Below, one piece after another: positions 1 to 5,324 of a DNA stretch of 7,053 bases; position 1 is the first letter of the stretch; every line of letters starts with the position of its first letter. A program made the translations under genes and the position numbers. The stretch covers positions 1 to 7,053 of the forward strand of contig JAPPIL010000197.1 of the NCBI GenBank assembly GCA_028877195.1, written 5' to 3'. The notes under the pieces are model-generated. The model was not told the origin of the DNA. It made no database searches and saw only the letters and a list, made by a program, of their open reading frames with translations. Source of the DNA: Pseudomonadota bacterium (GTDB lineage: Bacteria; Bdellovibrionota_B; Oligoflexia; Oligoflexales; JAPPIL01).

Positions 1-2
1 GC

Positions 3-179
3 CCCCTACGCCCACTCCTTGGCCTTACACCCCCTGCTAAAAAAATGCAATCAATGCTTGCAGCAATAGACAAGATGCAACCAAAATTTCCAGGTAACTG
101 CGATAGTATCAAGGCGAAAATTCAACAAAAGTGCGAGCACAGAGAGGCATTTCCCTTATGCGATACGAGTGATAGCTAA
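3..179 (+). CDS. Possible C-terminal fragment of an unrecognised Cys-containing protein (runs off left edge)
   Basis: This frame is open from the first complete codon of the window to a TAA at 177-179, giving 58 residues. The other two plus-strand frames close by 39 and 69. The product starts Pro/Leu-rich, then has an amphipathic stretch (QSMLAAIDKMQPKFPG), and ends with three cysteines spaced CX10C and CX8C before a polar tail (LCDTSDS). The mix of charged and hydrophobic residues reads like real protein, but no family is recognised. An ATG at 45 would give 44 aa, but it has no Shine-Dalgarno in front, so the C-terminus of a longer gene is more likely. It converges on the minus-strand operon, whose last stop is at 234. 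A chance open frame of this length is possible, so confidence is moderate. Confidence 0.42.
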   Translation, partial: PLRPLLGLTPPAKKMQSMLAAIDKMQPKFPGNCDSIKAKIQQKCEHREAFPLCDTSDS

Positions 180-198
180 CACCACAGGCTATTGACCA

Positions 199-217
199 CA
201 CAGCTATTTTAGTTGTG
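199..217 (+). terminator. Weak hairpin between convergent genes
   Basis: CACAGCTA, a TTT loop, then TAGTTGTG forms an 8-bp stem with one G-U wobble when transcribed on the plus strand; on the minus strand that pair becomes an A-C mismatch. It sits in the 54-bp gap between the plus-strand frame ending at 179 and the operon ending at 234, where a terminator is expected. The downstream plus-strand sequence is AT-rich (CTAATATAATAAATTTT) but has no proper T tract next to the stem, so this is a weak call. Confidence 0.27.
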
Positions 218-233
218 CTAATATAATAAATTT

Positions 234-1115
234 TCACAACAGATTTTTAAGTGCTGAATTGAGATCGGGATAGCGATACTTGAACCCCGAAGCCAATAAG
301 CGTGCGGGTGTTAGGTGTTGGCTAGCGAGTAGGAGTTCGCTCTTATCGCCCCAAAATAAACGCAACACGACGGCTGGCACTGCTGGTAGCGGTAAAGCGA
401 AAGGGGCATGACGTGCGAAAGCTTGGTGAAACTCACGGTAGGTCAATGCTTGCGGGGCGACGAGGTTATAGACACCGCGCATAGTGCGATCTTGAAGACA
501 ACGCAACACATAGGCACAGACATCCTCCACATGTATCCAGCTGACATACTGCTTGCCTGTTCCGATAACTGCTCCTAACCCGCAGCGATAGATACGAGCA
601 AGTTGCGGGAACGCACCACCTCCCTTGCCAAGCACCATACCGAAACGCATGATCGCAACTTGCTTTGCACCCTGCGCTTCGGCTTCCCAAGCTTTAGCGG
701 TATCGGCAAGGAAGCCTGATCCCGCTGCCTGCTTTTCATCAGCCGCGGCTGCGCCTGTATCGCCATAAAAACCACTTGCCGATGCTTGAATCAACAGTGG
801 AGGTGAAGCCGCAACCAATGCTCTAGTGGTCAAAACCCGCGAAGCGATAATCAGTTGCTTCTGTTTAGCTGTCCAACGCCGTGCCGCAATAGGTGCACCC
901 GCGAGGTTGATTGCCGCCGTCAACCCAGTCATCGCCGCCGCAGGCACAGGCATCGCAGCATGCCAACGATAGAGACGCGCAGGAAACCTCAAGCTTTCTT
1001 CACTTATCTCGCTCCGCACCAGCAAACGCAGCGAGTATCCCGCCGCATGGAGGTATTTGCCCAACTCTCTACCGATAAAGCCAGTGCCGCCAACCAGCAG
1101 CAGTGTTTTGTTCAT
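234..1115 (-). CDS. TIGR01777 family NAD(P)-dependent epimerase/oxidoreductase (YfcH-like)
   Basis: A 293-aa extended short-chain dehydrogenase of the TIGR01777 (YfcH/SulA) family, presumed cytoplasmic; the physiological substrate of this family is not established. The Rossmann dinucleotide-binding motif GGTGFIG is at residues 9-15. Family signatures follow in order: INLAGAPIAARRW (69-81), SASGFYGD (112-119) in the YG active-site region, WEAEA (143-147), RFGMVLGKGGG (157-167), SWIHVEDV (192-199), VYNLVAP (215-221) and a C-terminal LTPARLLASGFKY segment (268-280). Length is normal for the family, so it looks intact. I chose the ATG at 1115 because it overlaps the TGA of the DUF1501 gene as ATGA and begins directly with the MNKTLLLVGG beta strand; a TTG at 1127 would add only four residues. 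No clear Shine-Dalgarno is visible, so translation probably depends on coupling to the upstream gene. It is the last gene of the operon. Confidence 0.93.
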   Translation of the reverse strand: MNKTLLLVGGTGFIGRELGKYLHAAGYSLRLLVRSEISEESLRFPARLYRWHAAMPVPAAAMTGLTAAINLAGAPIAARRWTAKQKQLIIASRVLTTRALVAASPPLLIQASASGFYGDTGAAAADEKQAAGSGFLADTAKAWEAEAQGAKQVAIMRFGMVLGKGGGAFPQLARIYRCGLGAVIGTGKQYVSWIHVEDVCAYVLRCLQDRTMRGVYNLVAPQALTYREFHQAFARHAPFALPLPAVPAVVLRLFWGDKSELLLASQHLTPARLLASGFKYRYPDLNSALKNLL

Positions 1116-2662
1116 TTCAACAGCCAAGCAATCGGTTGATCAAAATCAGGCAAGAACTCACGTGTACTACTAACATTATTGAACAAGTCAGAAAAACAAC
1201 GCATCAGCATCGTGCCAACGAGATCGTTTGATGTGTAGGGAGCAACAGCCGTGTTTGGTATCCCACTGCTATCATCGGAAGCAAAGGCGGTGTAATTATC
1301 GTGAATACCCCCGATACGACTAGCAGCAGGGACGTTAGCATTGATAAACAGCATTGCCATCGCTTGTAGATGATCATTGCCATGTGGATAAAGCTGCATC
1401 TGTTGTAAACCACTTGGCGTGCGATAGGTTATGCTGTGCGGATTGCTGGCGTTCTCCCTGCCGTTGTAAGCGGTGCGAGTAAAGTCATGTGAAATGATAA
1501 TCATCACCTTATCTTGAAGATTATGGCTCTTTATCAGTTCCCAGAGCAGGCGGACACCAGCATACAGGACACTCGCATGTCTAGGCACATTGATCGACGA
1601 CCCACCCCCATGTGCATCATGTTCACCAAAACTCATCAGCATGCCCTTTGCTTTTTTGCTTATCGCGAGACCAGCCGCCAGCTGCAAATCCTTGAGCATC
1701 GCCAGCGCCGTATTGTTAGTGTAAATGTATGATGGAATATCGCACACCTTGCCATTCGGCAGTGAACTGGCGGTCAGAAGTTCCTTACACTTGTCCATGT
1801 TGATGCTTGCTTCTATCTCACGTCGCATTGAACTAGTGGCAGCAAACTCGTCCGCACCAGTAAGCAGGTTATCTATGTAAAAGTTAGCGCTTTGGCGGGT
1901 AGACTGGTATCTTCCCCCACTGCTGTTCAACTTCTTGAGGATGTCCCAATACCGAAGTGCGTCGCCATCGGCAGCGGGGATACCTTCAGCATCACTGAGC
2001 ACGGCGGCAATCTCATCAAGGCTGTCGGCACTGATGAGAGCAACCTTATCGTTTGCCGCACCTTTGGAGCTAAAGATTTGCGTATACACGGAAGCTTGTG
2101 AACCGATCTTCGGTGAAAAGACAACATTAGCACTGCCACTAGCACTGGTAGCTTGCGCTAATTTAGCTACCCAGGTGCCGCTATCGCTACCAAAGCGATT
2201 GCCCGTTATTTGGAAACTCGCAGCATCTTGGTGCGCAAGAGAACGAGCATTACCAACTGCCATACAAAGATGGTCTTTGATCGGCTGTAAAACTTTAGAA
2301 TACTCGTTGAAGATTAGCTTGCCGTCTTTATAGTGAAGATTGACATTTGGATTGATCGACTGTCCGCCTTTAGCTGTGCCGAAGTATTTAGAGCTTTCCA
2401 AAATCGTATTATTTTCCCAAAATAAGCCTTGCGGCCATTTACCGACTTGGGAAAAATTAGCACTTGCCCCGTCAACGACGACTTCTTGAGGTTGAATCAT
2501 GCCTGTCGTCAAACCATCAGCTGAACCAAAGTGAATGTAGAGTAGAAATTTATCGTGTTTATTACTACTGCTGTAGGCTTGCGGACGCAACAGGCTGGCG
2601 GCTGGCAGAGCAACAGCGCATTGCTGTAACAGTTTGAGAAAATCTTGTCTTGATAGTTTCAT
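1112..2662 (-). CDS. DUF1501-type exported protein (sulfatase/alkaline phosphatase-like superfamily)
   Basis: A 516-aa protein resembling the DUF1501 family, whose members are usually Tat-exported and lie beside CXXCH-containing DUF1549/1553, DUF1588 or DUF1800 proteins; the biochemical role is unsettled. The N-terminus MKLSRQDFLKLLQQCAVALPAASLL looks like a family export signal, but the twin arginine is degraded to RQ. Family-like motifs are SFGEHDAHGG (344-353), ISHDFTRTAYNG (390-401; the family usually has a S-[DE]-F-[GT]-R-T core before an Asn) and PHGNDHL (426-432, equivalent to the G-x-DH motif). These His/Asp residues could bind metal, though this is inferred from the superfamily. The start at 2662 is chosen because ATG overlaps the previous gene's TGA (ATGA) and puts the signal peptide at the very N-terminus; GAGGG lies about 10 nt upstream. 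The longer frame back to 2701 would bury the signal. The gene is third in a four-gene operon. Confidence 0.83.
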   Translation of the reverse strand: MKLSRQDFLKLLQQCAVALPAASLLRPQAYSSSNKHDKFLLYIHFGSADGLTTGMIQPQEVVVDGASANFSQVGKWPQGLFWENNTILESSKYFGTAKGGQSINPNVNLHYKDGKLIFNEYSKVLQPIKDHLCMAVGNARSLAHQDAASFQITGNRFGSDSGTWVAKLAQATSASGSANVVFSPKIGSQASVYTQIFSSKGAANDKVALISADSLDEIAAVLSDAEGIPAADGDALRYWDILKKLNSSGGRYQSTRQSANFYIDNLLTGADEFAATSSMRREIEASINMDKCKELLTASSLPNGKVCDIPSYIYTNNTALAMLKDLQLAAGLAISKKAKGMLMSFGEHDAHGGGSSINVPRHASVLYAGVRLLWELIKSHNLQDKVMIIISHDFTRTAYNGRENASNPHSITYRTPSGLQQMQLYPHGNDHLQAMAMLFINANVPAASRIGGIHDNYTAFASDDSSGIPNTAVAPYTSNDLVGTMLMRCFSDLFNNVSSTREFLPDFDQPIAWLLK

Positions 2663-3306
2663 CGCAAGTAAGCCCTCGCATCTTGCCCAATCGCCATACA
2701 TAACAGCACATAGTTATCGTTCAATGCTTGTGCACGGTCGCTCGCGGCGTTGACATTACGTGCGAATAGCTCCGTATACTCATTTGCGCCATCAATGTGC
2801 GTTAGCGCAGCAGGCATATTGAACATCAAGCGCATTGAGTGCGTAACATGGGCGACGGTAGGAACATCGTCGTGAAACACCAAATGATGGAACTTGCTAT
2901 CGGCGCTGGGGTCAGAGCGGACTTTGCCCAGCTCGCTAGCGACAAGGGCGGTGCACAGTTCTAATAACTTTACCCGCAAGGTTTTGATGTAAGCTTGGTC
3001 GGTGTCGCGCAAGTGAAAGCCGCGTTGAAGAAGCGGGTCAACGTTATCGTAAGAGATTACACCTAGCGATTTTTTTTCAGCCGCGGTGAACACATCGGCA
3101 TCGCTGATGGTGAAGAAGCGTTGATACAACTGGGTTAAAGCTTTCGCATCAAGGACGATTGCTTGATTCTTGAATAGCCCCTGATAACTAGCGCTAATCT
3201 CGTTCTTTACTTTGTTGGCTTCATCGCCGCCGCTACAGGTAGCAAGGGTAGCTAAAAGTGCGATAGCAACGAGCGCTTGGTGGCACTGTTTAGTAAAAGC
3301 GTTCAT
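2659..3306 (-). CDS. Putative small lipoprotein or secreted protein of unknown function
   Basis: A 215-aa protein whose family I do not recognise. The N-terminus (MNAFTKQCHQALVAIALLATLATCSGGDE) has a basic start, a hydrophobic core and then Cys24 followed by a flexible polar stretch, as in lipoproteins. The lipobox is LATC, with Thr at -1 instead of Gly/Ala/Ser, so lipidation is uncertain and ordinary Sec export is an alternative. The mature part looks mainly helical and globular, with two further cysteines (118, 203). I chose the ATG at 3306: AAGG at 3316-3319 sits 9 nt upstream, and a GTG two codons earlier is less attractive. The start lies inside the 3' end of the CXXCH-protein gene (17-bp overlap), and the stop overlaps the DUF1501 start. 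Being locked between these two exported genes suggests a dedicated partner, perhaps a membrane tether. That role is inferred from position only. Confidence 0.78.
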   Translation of the reverse strand: MNAFTKQCHQALVAIALLATLATCSGGDEANKVKNEISASYQGLFKNQAIVLDAKALTQLYQRFFTISDADVFTAAEKKSLGVISYDNVDPLLQRGFHLRDTDQAYIKTLRVKLLELCTALVASELGKVRSDPSADSKFHHLVFHDDVPTVAHVTHSMRLMFNMPAALTHIDGANEYTELFARNVNAASDRAQALNDNYVLLCMAIGQDARAYLR

Positions 3307-4990
3307 AAACACTAGCCTTGAACATGTCAGAATTTATCACTGCTTCCATCACTTTCCAGAGGTTTTCTTGGTTGTCATCGTATATTTTTAAGTAGGTCGG
3401 CAACAAACTGTCCTCCTGCTCTTGTGTCATTGACTTACGCAAAATAAATTCAAATGCGCGCTTGATCGCACAGACTTTGAAAGAATTATCCTGCTTGTGA
3501 TTGACGATGATTTCAGCAAAGCCCTGCACACCATCGCCTGTCTTGGCGCAGTCAGCTTGGCAATTTACATCAACATAAGAGGAGGTTTGTTGAACTAATG
3601 TATGGTCGTAAAAGTAATTGCTGTCGTTGCCTGTGTCGGGATAACGATAGAAGAACTTGGCGAGTGGTTCTAAAAATTGATGACAGTCTTTACAGTAGGC
3701 GCGTTGGTCTAGCGGGCGGGTATCTTGCGCATCGGCGACCGCATTTGGCGGGTCAGCGAAATCACGGCATAGTAGCGCCGATCTCGCCTTGTTTGCTTTG
3801 GCTCGTCGGCCGTTAGTAGCACGATGAAAAGCAAACGTCGTTAGAATCCCAGCATGATGGTTGCCGCCGCGTTCAACCCAGTAGTATTTTTCGTCGGTTA
3901 GTTTGACGGCTGGCAAGGCATTGGCGATATTAGGATAATCGTTAGGTTTGATGGTAAAGACAACTCTGTTTTCGGCCGTCATCTCGTTATCAATATAAAT
4001 CCGATGGCGCATATATTTTTTGCTGAATATCGGGTCAAAATTTTTCAAATAGTGGAGCAAGTAGCCATTCACTAGACCTTTGCTAGTCGTAACGATGGTG
4101 CTGAATTTTTTTTCCTCACGCACGGTCTTGGCAATCATACGACTTGGTTCAAGGGTCAGGGCAGCAGCGACCTTGCTGCGGTAGGTATTGTTGGGGTCTT
4201 TGTTGGTGTTAGTGGTTGGGTAAGGGAAGCAGTCTTGTAAACGCGCACCACAGTATTGCTCATCGACGGTGCTTGGGCAAGCCTTGACTGGTTTGTCGCC
4301 CCAGTAGGGAATGACATCAATCTCAAGTCCTCGACAGTGATGCGCCGAGCGTAAGGTGTCGAGCAGTGGTTTATACTCGGCTTTACTGCTCAACACTTTG
4401 GTGAGTGCTGCTGCGTTGCCGCGAAACAAACTCATGAAGTAATGCTCGTCATTTATATCGTATTGGAGATGTAGGCTTATCTTATTGCGCTTCTCGCGAT
4501 CAAACTTACGTGGGTTTGCTAACCGTTCAAGGTAGCGCATGATAGTGGCATGGTCGCCAGTTTCAGTGTCTTTGAAGACTTGATATTCACCACCCAGCAA
4601 CTGTTGGTCAGCACGCAAACGGCTGTTCCGCTTATGAGGGGAGTGGAATTCGTCTACCTCTATGTAGAGCGGAAAGGTGTAGATATTGAGGAAGTCAAGT
4701 GGCTGAATAATTTTCAACACCTCTTGGTAGTAGTAGGAGAGGCGTTCTTCAAACAGTTCTGAATCACGCATGACGCGAGCGCTTGCCAGCAGGTCTTTTT
4801 TGCCACTGACATAATCGCTGATCGCCGTCTGGGTAGGAAGTTGCCCAGTTAGCACCAATGCCAACCGCTCCAGCAAGGCATGCTTTGCTCGCAACGCTTG
4901 CCGTTCTCTCTCGCCCCTAGTAATCACGTCTTCAGCAACCGCACTACTGGCGACAGCCAAGCAAAACATGATAGGCAACATCAGCCGCAT
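3290..4990 (-). CDS. Exported DUF1549/DUF1592/DUF1588/DUF1585-like protein with CXXCH haem motif
   Basis: A 566-aa secreted protein. A Sec signal peptide ends at AVA/ED near residue 19. A segment around 35-95 with VLTGQLPT and a SELFEERLSYYYQEVLK helix resembles the DUF1549 (PSD1) start. Residues about 275-320 (EPSRMIAKTVREEKKFSTIV, then VNGYLLHYL) resemble DUF1592. Residues about 377-455 (HHAGILTTFAFHRAT, then LLCRDFADPP) resemble DUF1588 and lead into CKDCH at 433-437, a c-type haem attachment motif, followed by EPLAKFFYRYPDTG in place of the usual DPxGxxxExFDxxG. The C-terminus (about 485-560), ending in a SDMFKASVYERF segment, resembles DUF1585. One haem in the periplasm or at the surface is likely, but the function is unknown for this family. 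Six further cysteines (219, 238, 247, 254, 477, 481) could form disulfides. ATG 4990 is preferred over TTG 4993 because AGGA lies 7 nt upstream. It is the first gene of the operon. Confidence 0.8.
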   Translation of the reverse strand: MRLMLPIMFCLAVASSAVAEDVITRGERERQALRAKHALLERLALVLTGQLPTQTAISDYVSGKKDLLASARVMRDSELFEERLSYYYQEVLKIIQPLDFLNIYTFPLYIEVDEFHSPHKRNSRLRADQQLLGGEYQVFKDTETGDHATIMRYLERLANPRKFDREKRNKISLHLQYDINDEHYFMSLFRGNAAALTKVLSSKAEYKPLLDTLRSAHHCRGLEIDVIPYWGDKPVKACPSTVDEQYCGARLQDCFPYPTTNTNKDPNNTYRSKVAAALTLEPSRMIAKTVREEKKFSTIVTTSKGLVNGYLLHYLKNFDPIFSKKYMRHRIYIDNEMTAENRVVFTIKPNDYPNIANALPAVKLTDEKYYWVERGGNHHAGILTTFAFHRATNGRRAKANKARSALLCRDFADPPNAVADAQDTRPLDQRAYCKDCHQFLEPLAKFFYRYPDTGNDSNYFYDHTLVQQTSSYVDVNCQADCAKTGDGVQGFAEIIVNHKQDNSFKVCAIKRAFEFILRKSMTQEQEDSLLPTYLKIYDDNQENLWKVMEAVINSDMFKASVYERFY

Positions 4991-4997
4991 CAACTTA

Positions 4998-5001
4998 TCC
5001 T
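4998..5001 (-). promoter_or_regulatory. Ribosome binding site deciding the start of the CXXCH-protein gene
   Basis: AGGA on the minus strand lies 7 nt before the ATG at 4990. It would be only 4 nt before the alternative TTG at 4993, so it favours the ATG. Confidence 0.6.
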
Positions 5002-5067
5002 AACCATAATCCTCACCCAGCTATCGGCATAACTGGGGATAAAATTCAAAATGGACGGAAAGAATGG

Positions 5068-5113
5068 CTAACGGCGACTGTTGACTCGTAAAAAAGCAAG
5101 TGCCTTTGGGCAC
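5068..5113. repeat. 46-bp direct repeat, copy 1 (incomplete hairpin)
   Basis: Runs from CTAACGGCGACTGTTGACTC to GTGCCTTTGGGCAC and is identical over 46 bp to 5131-5176, with a 63-bp period. It keeps the AAAAAAGCAAG arm and the GTGCC-TTTG-GGCAC core hairpin (5100-5113), but the complementary CTTGCTTTTTTAC arm is absent. Instead ACGGCTCACAAAAACGC leads into copy 2. Confidence 0.9.
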
Positions 5114-5130
5114 ACGGCTCACAAAAACGC

Positions 5131-5176
5131 CTAACGGCGACTGTTGACTCGTAAAAAAGCAAGTGCCTTTGGGCAC
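5131..5176. repeat. 46-bp direct repeat, copy 2 (completed into a terminator)
   Basis: Identical to 5068-5113. It is preceded by AAAAACGC, so that CGCC-TAAC-GGCG (5128-5139) forms a small 4-bp-stem hairpin at its start. It continues past 5176 with TTGCTTTTTTAC, which completes the long palindrome at 5151-5188. Confidence 0.9.
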
Positions 5177-5188
5177 TTGCTTTTTTAC
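5151..5188 (-). terminator. Strong intrinsic terminator, perfect 17-bp stem, usable on both strands
   Basis: GTAAAAAAGCAAGTGCC, a 4-base loop (TTTG), then GGCACTTGCTTTTTTAC: every base of the 17-bp stem pairs. The A6 and T6 tracts sit inside the stem ends, so either strand yields a stem with a U run. Minus-strand transcription from the Tyr-rich lipoprotein gene (stop at 5325) reaches it 137 nt downstream, so it should insulate the four-gene operon from that gene. Confidence 0.85.
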
Positions 5189-5284
5189 GATAACCACCTG
5201 CTCAATGGTCAGTAGTAAGAAACAAGCTCTAGGGAGGGGCAATAAGACTTGAAATCACTACCAACGCACCGAGCAGGGGGCTCA

Positions 5285-5307
5285 GGGAAAAGGGTTGACC
5301 TTTTCCC
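5285..5307 (-). other. Hairpin just downstream of the Tyr-rich lipoprotein gene
   Basis: GGGAAAAGG and CCTTTTCCC form a perfect 9-bp stem with a 5-base loop. The stem ends 17 nt after the stop codon of the minus-strand gene. The minus-strand sequence that follows (TGAGCCCCC) has no T tract, so it may be a 3'-end stabilising structure or a poor terminator backed up by the one at 5151-5188. Confidence 0.5.
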
Positions 5308-5324
5308 TTATCCTCCCACCAAAT

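Larger units (their letters stand above)
4991..5324. other. 334-bp intergenic region with repeats, hairpins and a strong terminator
   Basis: This gap separates the Tyr-rich lipoprotein gene from the four-gene operon. It holds a hairpin at 5285-5307, a perfect terminator palindrome at 5151-5188, an exact 46-bp direct repeat (5068-5113 and 5131-5176) and the ribosome binding site of the operon. The operon promoter should lie between 5150 and about 5010, but no hexamer pair there is convincing. A 73-codon minus-strand frame (5242-5021, TTG start) crosses the region, but it only translates the repeats and the terminator. Confidence 0.7.

Noticed and set aside
855..1139. 94-codon plus-strand frame over the epimerase N-terminus
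   Set aside because: It is antisense to the Rossmann-fold region of a well-recognised gene and is an Arg-rich shadow translation.
1935..2333. 132-codon plus-strand frame inside the DUF1501 gene
   Set aside because: It is antisense to a clear family member with a complete set of motifs; its composition (Ala/Leu/Ser-rich, no recognisable fold) fits a shadow frame.
5010..5150. Promoter for the four-gene operon (for example TTGAAT near 5050)
   Set aside because: The only candidate -10 boxes are at poor spacing (12 bp) or match three of six bases (GATAGC at 18 bp), so no hexamer pair can be supported.
5068..5188. CRISPR-like or attachment-site interpretation of the 46-bp repeats
   Set aside because: There are only two copies, a 17-bp spacer between them and no cas, integrase or tRNA gene nearby. 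A terminator-linked duplication explains the structure better.
5021..5242. 73-codon minus-strand frame with an internal protein repeat
   Set aside because: TTG start, and it crosses a perfect intrinsic terminator and simply translates the DNA repeat twice. It is noted as a finding only because of its in-frame period.
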